Part shown: one piece after another, positions 56,788 to 64,000 of the stretch
How the letters are laid out: each line of letters starts with the position of its first letter
Numbering within the stretch: the stretch's first letter is position 1
DNA from: an uncultured Flavobacteriales bacterium
GTDB lineage: Bacteria > Bacteroidota > Bacteroidia > Flavobacteriales > Schleiferiaceae
DNA length: 64,000 nucleotides
NCBI GenBank assembly: GCA_913055685.1
Contig: CAJXKC010000001.1
Location: forward strand, 682,001 to 746,000
Direction: 5' to 3'
Notes under the pieces: generated by a model
Seen by the model: the letters and a program-made list of their open reading frames with translations, nothing else
What the model was told of the DNA's origin: nothing
Databases searched by the model: none
Position numbers and translations under genes: made by a program

Positions 56788-59700
56788 CTAGAATTTTAAG
56801 TTGAAACCTCCCATAATCACTCGTGCCTGTGGGTAGAACCCGTAGTCTACACCCGCAGATAGTGGACCACCAAAGTTTCCAATATCGGGGTCGTAGCCCT
56901 GATAATTGGTTAAGGTAAACAAGTTGTTGGCACTAACATATAAACGCATCGACTCAACCCGAGCTTTACCTAACCATGATTTTGGTAAGGTATAACCCAA
57001 TTGAAGGTTACGAATACGTAGGAAAGATCCATCCTCTACATAATAGTCAGAGAAAATGGTATTACGTGTAACACCGGTAGTTACCCGTGGAATATCATTG
57101 GTGGAACCGGGTCCGGTCCAACGATCGATTACATAGTTTAATTGGTTTGCATAGGGCTGATTACGCTCGTAGTTACGGATAATCTCCTGTCCTAATGCAG
57201 CGTATAAGTTACCAGAAAGGTCCCAGTTTTTATAAGCCACTCGGAAATTAAAACCGATGGTTAGGTCAGGGATCGGTGAACCTAGTTTCACTTTATCGGA
57301 GTCGTCGTTAAAGTTGATTACGCCATCACCATTTTGATCTACAAATTTTAAGTCACCCGGACGAGCACCAGCCTGAGTAACGGGTGAGTTGTCGATTTCC
57401 GACTGCGTTTGGAATACCCCATCGGTTTCGTAACCGATATAATATCCAATCGGTTGACCCGCTTCAAAACGAGTGGCGATAACACCACCAACGCCAAATG
57501 CGGCACCAGGGATAAAGTCAACCCCGTCTGGAACGCGCACTACTTCATTAACCAAAGTGGTCACGTTCATATTGGCGTTAAATACCCAGTCGTTCGCCGG
57601 ATTGCTGTTGTAACCTAATTCGAATTCCATCCCGCGGTTAGAAACATCCCCTGCATTCACAAATGGCGGGAATCCACCCGCACCATAAGTACCTAGCAAA
57701 CCAGAAACATCGGGCTGGAATAAGAGGTCATTGGTATTCTTTACGAAGTAGTTAAAAGTGAAGTTGAAGTCCTTTAAGAAGTTTAAGTCAAGACCCACAT
57801 TAAACTGATGGGTAGTTTCCCATTTTAAGTCAGGGTTCGAAGCCCGACCAATGGCCACACCTTGCGCAAGAATGTCGTTAAAGACATACACACCCTCACC
57901 ATTTAATAGAGCGCGGTAGGCAAAGTTTGGAATTTGGTCGTTACCAGAAATACCGTAACTCATACGCATTTTACCAAAGTCGATGAAGTCGAGGTTTAAA
58001 CCTTCCCAAAAGACCTCGTCGGAGAATACCCAAGCACCCGAGAAGGCCGGGAAAATACCCCAGCGATTATTGGGTCCAAAGCGCGAAGAACCATCACGAC
58101 GCACAATGGCCGAGAAGATATAGCGATTACGCAAGCTGTATTCGGCCCGCATGAATCCAGATAATAAGCGCTCCTCAAATTCAAAAGACCCTGTCTGATT
58201 TAAGAAGCCGCCCTCCGCTTGGTTGGCAGAAATATCGGCGAAATCGATAGAGTTGTTGGGGATGTTAAAGGCGGTACCGCTTAAGGCCGAACCTTTACGG
58301 GTAAATACCGACACCCCCACGGTGCTCTTTACTTTATGAATATCCTTGAAAGTATGCTCGTAGTTTACGAAACCTTCGTAGCTGAGGTCAATGTAAGAAG
58401 CACGTTGCTCATACACCGAAGCACCGCGGTCTAGGAATACACTATCTGCAATTTGTACTTGAGGAGCATCTAGGTTGGCATTAGCGGCCGTGTTCTGCGC
58501 TTTACCCGGGCCGTACCAGGCCAGTGGCGAAAATACTTTATCGTCTACCAGGGCCAAGTTGAAATTAAAGCGATTGGTAAAGCTAAAGTCTTTGTTAATG
58601 GTCCAAACCAACTCTTCCTTACCCACTAGTTTATTAACCTTAGATAGGTTGTGGGTGTTTTCCATTTGCGCCAAGGGGTTAATGATATCATTAACTAAAG
58701 GCAAATAGCTGTAGCCCCCGTCTTCGTAACGCAGCGGCTCGGTTGGGTAGGCATTAATAGTATTGTAAAGAACCGATCCGATACCGTTTTCAGGTAAGGT
58801 ACGTCGAGCTTCGTTGGTATAGAGTAATACGCTATTAACACGCAAGTTCTTATCGAGGTCAAAGGATAGGTTTAAGCGCGCATTGTAACGCGTAAAGTTG
58901 GACTTATCTAAACCAACAATTCCATCTTGAGTATAGTAAGAACCCCCGATGGAATAGCGTGTAGTTTGGCTTCCGCCATTAATGCTCATATTATAAGACT
59001 GCATTGGAGCGGATGAGAAAACCGCGTCCTGCCAATCCGTTCCCTCTCCTAAACTGGTATTGGCGAATGGCGCAGTTTGCCCTCCGTTCGTAAATGCATT
59101 ATTCTTTATTACCGCATATTCCGTTGCGTTTAGCAAGGGCAAACGGCGGGCAGTATTTTGCATGCCGTAAAATCCGCTAAACTCAAATTGCGGCGCTGTA
59201 TTTAATTTACCTTTCTTGGTTTCGATGATAATTACCCCGTTAGCAGCTCGTACCCCATAAATACCAGCAGTACCATCTTTTAATACGTTCACCGAAGCAA
59301 TATCGTCGGGGTTAAGAGCATTTAAACCCTCAGAGTCGTAAACGATACCATCCACCAGGATTAAGGGGTCATTATCGCCAAAGGTGGAAAGACCGCGAAT
59401 ACGAATGCTGCTCGCACCCCCAGGCGACCCTGAGTTCGTGTTAATGGTAACCCCAGAAACGGCTCCTTGCAGGGCAGCGTCTAAACGAGGAACATTTAAC
59501 TTTTTAAGCTCAGCTCCCTCTACCTTGGCTGCGGCACCGGTAAGTTCTTTCTTGGTGGACGAACCGTAACCAACTACCACAATTTCACCCAATAATGCGG
59601 CTTCTTCTTCCATGGTAACATCCAGGGCCCCACCCTTTTCTACCGTTCTTTTCTGGGTTTTAAAGCCTACAAAGGAGAATACCAGGACCTGACCCTTTTC

Positions 59701-59904
59701 CGCCTTAATGAGGTAATTACCATCCATATCGGTCATGGTTCCATTGCTAGTACCCTCAACCTTAATGTTTACCCCAGGGATGGACATGCCATTTGCTTCG
59801 CTAACTTTTCCGGTAATGGTGAGACTTTGCGCTACCATTTGGAAGCCAAAGAGTACCATAAAGGCCGAAAGTAAGAAGCGACTTGAGCGTAAATACACTT
59901 TCAT
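56788..59904 (-). CDS. susC: SusC/RagA-family TonB-dependent oligosaccharide importer
   Basis: 1038 residues. Signal peptide (ending FQMVAQ), a carboxypeptidase-regulatory-like domain (about 28-100; GKVSEANGMSIPGVNIKVEG), the TonB plug (about 110-230; SIRIRGLSTFGDNDPLILVD and GIYGVRAANGVI) and a beta barrel ending in LKF. With SusD it takes up glucan oligosaccharides using the proton-motive force through TonB-ExbBD. First gene of the minus-strand PUL operon; the ATG lies inside a repeat of the CATTTGGTTCT element seen upstream. There is no sign of an N-terminal STN domain for sigma-factor signalling, so control likely comes from the cytoplasmic regulator. Confidence 0.96.
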   Translation of the reverse strand: MKVYLRSSRFLLSAFMVLFGFQMVAQSLTITGKVSEANGMSIPGVNIKVEGTSNGTMTDMDGNYLIKAEKGQVLVFSFVGFKTQKRTVEKGGALDVTMEEEAALLGEIVVVGYGSSTKKELTGAAAKVEGAELKKLNVPRLDAALQGAVSGVTINTNSGSPGGASSIRIRGLSTFGDNDPLILVDGIVYDSEGLNALNPDDIASVNVLKDGTAGIYGVRAANGVIIIETKKGKLNTAPQFEFSGFYGMQNTARRLPLLNATEYAVIKNNAFTNGGQTAPFANTSLGEGTDWQDAVFSSAPMQSYNMSINGGSQTTRYSIGGSYYTQDGIVGLDKSNFTRYNARLNLSFDLDKNLRVNSVLLYTNEARRTLPENGIGSVLYNTINAYPTEPLRYEDGGYSYLPLVNDIINPLAQMENTHNLSKVNKLVGKEELVWTINKDFSFTNRFNFNLALVDDKVFSPLAWYGPGKAQNTAANANLDAPQVQIADSVFLDRGASVYEQRASYIDLSYEGFVNYEHTFKDIHKVKSTVGVSVFTRKGSALSGTAFNIPNNSIDFADISANQAEGGFLNQTGSFEFEERLLSGFMRAEYSLRNRYIFSAIVRRDGSSRFGPNNRWGIFPAFSGAWVFSDEVFWEGLNLDFIDFGKMRMSYGISGNDQIPNFAYRALLNGEGVYVFNDILAQGVAIGRASNPDLKWETTHQFNVGLDLNFLKDFNFTFNYFVKNTNDLLFQPDVSGLLGTYGAGGFPPFVNAGDVSNRGMEFELGYNSNPANDWVFNANMNVTTLVNEVVRVPDGVDFIPGAAFGVGGVIATRFEAGQPIGYYIGYETDGVFQTQSEIDNSPVTQAGARPGDLKFVDQNGDGVINFNDDSDKVKLGSPIPDLTIGFNFRVAYKNWDLSGNLYAALGQEIIRNYERNQPYANQLNYVIDRWTGPGSTNDIPRVTTGVTRNTIFSDYYVEDGSFLRIRNLQLGYTLPKSWLGKARVESMRLYVSANNLFTLTNYQGYDPDIGNFGGPLSAGVDYGFYPQARVIMGGFNLKF

Positions 59905-59995
59905 TTGGTTCTGTTAATTAGTTGATAATCAGTTTCATTTGGTTCTTAAAGCTAAAAAGAAATGTGCTAATTACATTTTTAGCAAGAACCAAATG
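59902..59995. repeat. Three copies of CATTTGGTTCT around the susC start
   Basis: CATTTGGTTCT at 59902-59912 (including the susC ATG), CATTTGGTTCTT at 59936-59947, and its perfect 12-base inverted copy AAGAACCAAATG at 59984-59995. The last two form arms 36 bases apart. The inverted copy overlaps the -7 box. In the mRNA the first two copies lie in the leader and start region, so they could act in DNA binding or in RNA pairing. Confidence 0.6.
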
Positions 59996-60023
59996 TAAAC
60001 CTTTTGGTGATATGAACCAAAAG
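59990..60023 (-). promoter_or_regulatory. susC operon promoter with overlapping inverted-repeat operator
   Basis: On the minus strand TTTG (60021-60018), a 20-base spacer and TACATTTG (59997-59990) match the Bacteroidota TTTG-N19-21-TAnnTTTG promoter. An inverted repeat, CTTTTGGT (60001-60008), 7 bases, ACCAAAAG (60016-60023), covers the -33 box and most of the spacer, as a repressor or ligand-controlled operator would. The transcription start would fall near 59983, giving a leader of about 80 bases. Confidence 0.75.
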
Positions 60024-60124
60024 CTAAGGCGGAGAAAAATGATGCGAAGCGGTAATCAGGGGCTTAGTCACACTTTAAATACTGAGCTAATGGTGAAAAT
60101 AACCATTAGTTGTTTATGGTGCTA

Positions 60125-60376
60125 GAAGCAGCGAGTGGCTGGCTAAGGGCCCTTTCCAAGAATTTATGGACGTCGAGCGGTTTTAGGCCTAAGCATTCTC
60201 TGAGGGAAAAAGGAGGCTTTAGGCTTGGCCCATTTGGTCTTAGGGCTTTGGGACAGAGAGGTGCAGCGGATTAGAGGGGCTGCTTTCAGGCAGGGCGTCT
60301 TCCTTTAAGCTGCCTAGCGGGGATCTTTAGGTAAAAGGAGAAAGAGGGATTGAGGTCAAGCTAAGGGGGCTATGGT
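60125..60376. other. G-rich gene-free stretch before the 22-bp array
   Basis: No convincing reading frame. Strong excess of G over C on the plus strand and repeated short words such as GCCTAGCGGGGA (60313 and again at 60483), AAGGGCCCTTTCC and AGGTC. It may be an older, decayed part of the same repeat family. Confidence 0.5.
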
Positions 60377-60441
60377 CCTGGGAAAAGGTCCCTTTCCGCC
60401 TGACTATTCGGCACGGCCCTGCCCCCTTTTCCTCCTGGTGG

Positions 60442-60925
60442 CATAGGGTCAAGGTGAGGGCCTTTAGGGGGGAAAGTCGAGTGCCTAGCGGGGAAAGGTG
60501 CCAGGCTTAGTGCTATAAAGGGGGCCTCATCTTGGGGCAAGGTCTAAGTCATCATGGGGCAAAGGGCTGCTGCGCTTGGGCCAAGGTCAGAGGGGCTTAG
60601 ACCTAATTAGCGGGTCCTATGGGAAATGGTCTAAAGGCTAATAGGAAATGGTCGGCATGCGCATGGGGAAAGCCCCAGTCGGACATGGGGAAAGGTCGGG
60701 ATGGTCATGGGGAATCCCCTAGTCGGTCATGGGGAAAGGTCTAGGCCATCATGGGGAAAGCCCCTCCGAGTCATGGGGAAAGCTGCAAAGGGTCATGGGC
60801 CAAAGCCCAAATGCTAAAAGGGGATGGTATACCAGCAAGGGGGCCAAAGGGGGAGCGCCAATGGGGTTTCCTCCCCAGGGTCATGGGAGAAAGTCAGGCC
60901 CCTCATTGGGGAAAAGCCATCAACT
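60442..60925 (+). repeat. Degenerate 22-bp periodic array, about 22 units
   Basis: The core CATGGGGAAAG recurs exactly at 60662, 60684, 60728, 60750 and 60772, and with small changes at 60706, 60794, 60882 and 60904: all steps are multiples of 22. Near-register units extend back to 60442 (60487, 60531, 60553, 60575, 60618, 60640) and forward through 60816, 60838 and 60860. The consensus first part is CATGGGGAAAGGTC; the remaining 8 bases vary. Several units can form small hairpins GGGGAAAGCCCC. 22 bp is about two helical turns. It is non-coding: 22 is not a multiple of 3. A weaker match at 60377 (CCTGGGAAAAGGTC) is also in register. Confidence 0.85.
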
Positions 60926-61048
60926 AACTGTATGAAATAGGCAAGCTAAAGGTATGAGCTCCATTTGGAGAGAAGCGGCCTAGCGAATGGGGAAGGGAGA
61001 AAATAGGCATGTTTTTTTGGCGCGCTAGGGCTTGTGGCTAGGGGCCTA

Positions 61049-61096
61049 CTGTCGGTTTTCGACAGTTTGCTGGTAGTGGCTGTCGATTTTCGACAG
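61049..61096. promoter_or_regulatory. Twin palindromes CTGTCG-N5-CGACAG upstream of the 264-residue protein
   Basis: CTGTCGGTTTTCGACAG at 61049-61065 and CTGTCGATTTTCGACAG at 61080-61096, identical except for one loop base, 31 bp apart (about three turns). Same-face spacing is typical of paired operators for a dimeric DNA-binding protein. They lie about 65 bases upstream of the next ATG. Confidence 0.65.
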
Positions 61097-61159
61097 CGCT
61101 CTTTGGGGCGAGAAGGGCAGCTTTGTAGGGTATTTATTTATTAACTAAAAATTATCGTT

Positions 61160-61954
61160 ATGAGTAAATTTGAGCGAAACCGTTATTATATGTTGGTAGC
61201 GGTAGAAAAGGTAAGCGAGACTTACCGCAGCAAATGGGAAGAGTTTCCCGACTTCCAAGGCCCGATGGGTCAATTAAGTGCTTACCTAAGGCAATTTGAG
61301 TCCTTGCGTAAAGAGAAAGCGGAGCTAAAAGTAAGCTTGGTGGCTTCCCGCGATTCGCAATGGGTGATCTTAGGCGAGAAATTGCATCAATTGGCAGGCT
61401 TTTTATATGCTCAGGCTAAGGCCGAAGGCAATAAGGATGCCATGGAATTGCTGAAGGTGAACCGGACCAGTTTGGAAACTCAAAGTTTTGAGAGCACCAT
61501 TCTTTTAGCTAAGCGGATTTTAGGTTTGGCCGAGGGGATGGTAAATCGCGATAGTAGCGATCTGCAAAAATCCTTGTTTAAGGAAGCCAAGGCCTTGTAC
61601 CAGATTTTTGAGAACAATGGCATGCGTCCGCGTGAGCGTCAGATCCGCAGTGGCCAGGTAACTAATATGCTGGCTGATCTGTACCGGGAGATTGCCATTT
61701 TCTTGAAAGAGGAGCTAGATCCTTTAATGCGTTATTTCAAGCAGAAGGAAGCCGAGTTCTACTCTGCTTATCAGCGTGCGCGCATTATTCCGAAGTTAAA
61801 TGGTCAGCGTCCATTATCGAGCCAAGACGAGGGAGCCGAGAATGGAGCTTTCGCCGCAATGTCCTCTCAAGACGCTAATGGGGCCTATGGTATGAAAGAT
61901 CCGCCAGGTAGCAGCGCTAATGATCCTAATTCGGGACAGGATGAAGCGGCTTAG
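61160..61954 (+). CDS. Unrecognised helical protein next to the 22-bp array
   Basis: 264 residues, no signal peptide or membrane helix. Residues 1-210 are predicted by eye to be mostly helical with charged and heptad-like stretches (QFESLRKEKAELKVSLVA; EIAIFLKEELDPLMRYFKQK). Residues 212-264 are low-complexity, rich in Ser, Gly, Ala, Asp and Asn, with two SSQDxxA repeats. No family recognised. It stands alone between the twin palindromes and a strong terminator, so it is a single-gene transcript, with an HTH-like gene after it. Whether it is connected with the array is unknown. Confidence 0.7.
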   Translation: MSKFERNRYYMLVAVEKVSETYRSKWEEFPDFQGPMGQLSAYLRQFESLRKEKAELKVSLVASRDSQWVILGEKLHQLAGFLYAQAKAEGNKDAMELLKVNRTSLETQSFESTILLAKRILGLAEGMVNRDSSDLQKSLFKEAKALYQIFENNGMRPRERQIRSGQVTNMLADLYREIAIFLKEELDPLMRYFKQKEAEFYSAYQRARIIPKLNGQRPLSSQDEGAENGAFAAMSSQDANGAYGMKDPPGSSANDPNSGQDEAA

Positions 61955-61964
61955 GTCGCGCCAG

Positions 61965-61990
61965 AGGGGGGCTTCGGTCCCCCTTTTTTT
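61965..61990 (+). terminator. Strong rho-independent terminator with UUCG loop
   Basis: AGGGGGG-CTTCGG-TCCCCCT followed by seven Ts, located 11 bases after the stop of the preceding gene. Stem of 6-8 bp closing a cUUCGg tetraloop. Confidence 0.92.
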
Positions 61991-62063
61991 GTATCTTAAT
62001 AGTAGCCTTTTTTAAAAACCTATACTGTAAAAGGTTGATTAACAAAACCTAATTGCGCTTGTC

Positions 62064-62942
62064 ATGTCTACTTTTCGCTTCCCCCAGGTATCATTTTTAC
62101 GCTTGGTGGCCAAGGCTTTGCCCGAAGGCTATTCCCTGCACCATTATTTGATGGATCAGTTTGAGATCTCCGAATCGGCTGCTTTCAAGCGCATTCGCGG
62201 GGCAGCGGAATTAAAAAGTCATGAGATCGCCCATTTGGTGGCCGCCTATCCCACCTGTTTGGAGAAACTCTTGGCCCAGAGCGAGGATTTGGATCATTAT
62301 GCGATGAGTCAGACCAGTTACTTTAGCGATGAAGACGAACTGTGGACCTACCTCAAGCGGATCCACGCTCTTTTCAGTCGCGCTAAAGAGGAAGGCGCTC
62401 ATTTATACTATACCGCTTTAGATTTTCCCTTGTTTCACTTCTTGGCCGAGGCCGATATTTTGAATTATAAATATGCCTTTTGGACCAATCGGATCTTAGT
62501 GGAAGGTATTTCTCCTTTACGCGCCAATACGCTACGCTTAGCGCGTGAGATTTACGAATTGTACCGAGGCTGTGCTTCTACCGAAATTTGGTCGCCCCGC
62601 ATCGTTCAGCGCCAGTCGGAGCAGCTGCGGGCCATGGTTAAGGCCGGTCATTTAGGTGAGGCGCAAGTTTTGGCTTTGGAGCAAGCCTATGCCCGGCAGC
62701 AAGCCCAGAGTTTAAAAGACCTAAGGCGAGAAGAAAAGGAAGCCGGCATTGCCTATCGGGTATACCGCGCGCCTTACAATAACTTGAGTAATGGCGGGGT
62801 CTTACTCTTTCCCGAGGGCGAGTCGATTTACATGGGATCTTTTAGCAATGCGCAATTCTTAAGGTCGAGTAGCAAGGCGGTGGTAGATAAGTTTAGGGCC
62901 GATTTTGATGCCTTAAGGGCCCTGTCGGAGCCGATGTATTAG
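62064..62942 (+). CDS. Putative HTH-type regulator with large C-terminal domain
   Basis: 292 residues. The N-terminus looks like the XRE-related helix-turn-helix seen in a Bacteroidota regulator family: LHHYLMDQFEISESAAFKRI followed by RGAAELKSHEIAHLV, where the recognition-helix text AAFKRIRGAAEL parallels the AAYRRIRGEKPL-type motif. The rest (about 75-292) is helical, then beta-rich (YRAPYNNLSNGGVLLF), with no known domain. It is a likely DNA-binding protein and a candidate binder of the twin palindromes 1 kb upstream; this link is inference. Confidence 0.6.
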   Translation: MSTFRFPQVSFLRLVAKALPEGYSLHHYLMDQFEISESAAFKRIRGAAELKSHEIAHLVAAYPTCLEKLLAQSEDLDHYAMSQTSYFSDEDELWTYLKRIHALFSRAKEEGAHLYYTALDFPLFHFLAEADILNYKYAFWTNRILVEGISPLRANTLRLAREIYELYRGCASTEIWSPRIVQRQSEQLRAMVKAGHLGEAQVLALEQAYARQQAQSLKDLRREEKEAGIAYRVYRAPYNNLSNGGVLLFPEGESIYMGSFSNAQFLRSSSKAVVDKFRADFDALRALSEPMY

Positions 62943-63055
62943 ATGTCTGTGCTCTATAGCGCTATTGGGAATGTACGGTCCCTTAAAACCAGTTTGATTA
63001 TAGGGGAGCTTACAGATTAGTGTAAATTGCTTACAACTACTTTTTGTACGCTTTA

Positions 63056-63472
63056 TTAATTTTTTCTCCTAAGGTTTAAGGTCTCTGAATCGATAAATTT
63101 AATCAAGTATGCACCATTCCATTGATTGGTCCCCGAAATTGTAACTATCCTTTCATTTGATCCATCACTAATTTCCCATTCACCTTTTGCTGAGCTTGGC
63201 GGATTTCCAGTTCCGCATCTATTCCACCAATGTTCGATAAGAACTCCTTCCTCTTGAAAAGTGATTCCGCCGTATTTCAAGTGCATAGGAAGGTTCTGTG
63301 CTTCCTGAGATTCGTAGGATATTAAATTAATTTCATCGAGTTCTGAGAATGAGCCTGGATTGCTGGGGTCATTCACAAGCCACCTGCCAAGAAGCTTAAC
63401 ATTCTCAATGGGCTTATCAGTAGAGGAGTTTAAGAGAGTAATTAGAGCAAATATTGATACTATGGCCTTCAT
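63056..63472 (-). CDS. Hypothetical secreted protein, lipocalin-like
   Basis: 138 residues with a short signal peptide (first 18 residues, ending NSS). The mature domain has the pattern of a small lipocalin-like beta barrel: LLGRWLVNDPS near the start, GEWEISDG and a terminal SETLNLRRKN strand, as in extracytoplasmic proteins that report on ligands. Two cysteine-free turns; one Cys only. Function unknown. AT-rich relative to the upstream plus-strand genes. Confidence 0.55.
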   Translation of the reverse strand: MKAIVSIFALITLLNSSTDKPIENVKLLGRWLVNDPSNPGSFSELDEINLISYESQEAQNLPMHLKYGGITFQEEGVLIEHWWNRCGTGNPPSSAKGEWEISDGSNERIVTISGTNQWNGAYLIKFIDSETLNLRRKN

Positions 63473-63624
63473 TTTCTTTTAATTGAGCGCAAGGGTCTCG
63501 GCATGGCATTAAGGGAAATGCGAAGCGAGCTTGCATTGAATTTTGATTAATTAGGGATTTCAATATCGGGAACAAATGGGGAGGAGGCAAACCTTATTTG
63601 CTACAGGCATTGTTGCCAAGCGTT

Positions 63625-63915
63625 TTATTTGAAGATTGAATCTATTTCTTGTCTTCCGACAATCGCCATGATTTCTACAGAACCTTCATTGACTCGGTAA
63701 AAAATACTGTCGGCACCGCAAGGGCACCGCCTGTAGCCCGGCTTTATGTAATCCACGGATTCAAAGGCATCGGGATTGCTAGCTATTAGTCCAAAATGAA
63801 TAAAAAGGTTCTCAAAGTACTTGTCAGCTTGTGATTCACCGAACCTAAAGGCCCCATAATTGTGTATACGAATCAAGTCTTCTTTAGCCTGTTCGGAGAT
63901 TTTATAATCACCCAT
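63625..63915 (-). CDS. ParE/RelE-family toxin
   Basis: 96 residues with the ParE pattern: YKISEQAKEDLIRIHNYGAF at the N-terminus, a central helix pair (QADKYFENLFIHFGLIASNP), then the conserved basic strand GYRRCPCGADSIFYRVNEG and the ending VEIMAIVGRQEI. ParE toxins poison DNA gyrase. The ATG overlaps the stop of the upstream antitoxin-like frame by 8 bases. Confidence 0.85.
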   Translation of the reverse strand: MGDYKISEQAKEDLIRIHNYGAFRFGESQADKYFENLFIHFGLIASNPDAFESVDYIKPGYRRCPCGADSIFYRVNEGSVEIMAIVGRQEIDSIFK

Positions 63916-64000
63916 TTAGACCTTGTTTGGCCTGAGCAAGAATTTGCTCCTTTGAATCGGTAGTAAATCCACTTTCCTCGCTTGAATTGAGTTTCGCTCT
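63908..64000 (-). CDS. ParD-type antitoxin, C-terminal part (cut by window edge)
   Basis: An open frame enters from the window edge and ends at a TGA (63910-63908), giving 30 residues: RAKLNSSEESGFTTDSKEQI and on to AKQGLNG. This matches the toxin-wrapping tail of ParD antitoxins (RAAL-xxxEESGF pattern). The overlap with the toxin start and order antitoxin-then-toxin are standard. The DNA-binding N-terminus lies beyond the window. Confidence 0.7.
   Translation of the reverse strand, partial: RAKLNSSEESGFTTDSKEQILAQAKQGLNG

Noticed and set aside
60662-60730. G-quadruplex element
   Set aside because: GGGG runs are present, but the loops between them are uneven and reach about 18 bases, so a stable quadruplex is doubtful.
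60442-60925. CRISPR array
   Set aside because: The conserved part is only 14 bases and the variable part 8 bases, with degenerate repeats and no cas genes in the window.
60729-60935. 68-residue open frame inside the 22-bp array
   Set aside because: It only reads through the repeats; 22 is not a multiple of 3, so the frame shifts each unit and no protein repeat results. Glycine/serine/lysine-rich text is a product of the G-rich DNA.
59905-61159. tRNA or known structured RNA in the gene-free gap
   Set aside because: No cloverleaf with a TTC-type T-arm or CCA end was seen, and no known riboswitch core was recognised; a covariance-model scan would be needed to exclude one.
61985-62063. Small inverted repeat AACCT-N10-AGGTT before the HTH-like gene
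   Set aside because: Only 5-bp arms in an AT-rich stretch; not distinguishable from chance.

Overview
The window looks like a chromosomal segment of a marine-type Bacteroidota (Flavobacteriales-like) bacterium. The evidence is lineage-specific genes: a SusC/SusD pair, gliding and type IX secretion (T9SS) genes (gldH, a porZ-like gene, several T9SS C-terminal sorting domains), the RicT/PSP1-gldH neighbourhood, tatA-gatA, and promoter elements of the TTTG-N20-TAnnTTTG type. The genus cannot be told from the sequence alone. No rRNA or tRNA gene, CRISPR array or insertion sequence was seen.

Layout. 1-1046: the 3' end of a T9SS type-B protein and a PolB-like exonuclease. 1047-11274: a dual-ATPase dipeptide-type ABC protein, convergent with a long minus-strand run ricT > gldH > PBP1A > CoA-transferase A > GT-C enzyme > CoA-transferase B > GT-C enzyme, in which membrane glycosyltransferase-like genes are interleaved with the two CoA-transferase subunits. 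11405-18690: porZ-like and recO, then (minus) a DUF4837 lipoprotein, an MltD-like transglycosylase, gatA and tatA. 18875-23497: a LolD-type ATPase, an atypical SDR, an ALDH8-like dehydrogenase, a JmjC-like cupin and a Cys-rich protein. 23494-28861: small minus-strand membrane proteins and lipoproteins, rmuC and marC. 28958-34583: a sterol-desaturase-like enzyme, a two-lobed aspartic protease, a secreted protein with four CBM48-like repeats, and an ECF-type sigma / anti-sigma / secreted-protein operon.

34774-60023 is a complete polysaccharide utilization locus (PUL), most likely for laminarin (beta-1,3-glucan with beta-1,6 branches). A plus-strand operon (36602-52620) encodes a Nudix-like NrtR/AraR-type regulator, an SSS symporter, an MFS sugar porter, a GH16 and a GH30 lipoprotein, a large cytoplasmic phosphorylase-like protein, a T9SS-secreted GH81 and a GH17 lipoprotein. 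A convergent minus-strand operon (59904-52700) encodes SusC, SusD, a PKD-containing surface glycan-binding lipoprotein and, behind an internal terminator, a second GH16. A divergently transcribed T9SS protein (34774-36429) carries two copies of the module found at the C-terminus of the glycan-binding lipoprotein, which ties it to the locus. Surface enzymes would cut the glucan, SusCD would import oligosaccharides, and periplasmic and cytoplasmic enzymes would finish the job. The susC upstream region has a good promoter overlapped by inverted repeats that look like operators.

59905-61159 is the most unusual stretch: 1.25 kb without a believable gene, holding a G-rich array with strict 22-bp periodicity (conserved half CATGGGGAAAGGTC, variable half 8 bp), followed by two identical-stem palindromes 31 bp apart, then an unrecognised helical protein and an HTH-like regulator. 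The window ends in a hypothetical secreted protein and a ParDE-type toxin-antitoxin pair cut by the window edge.
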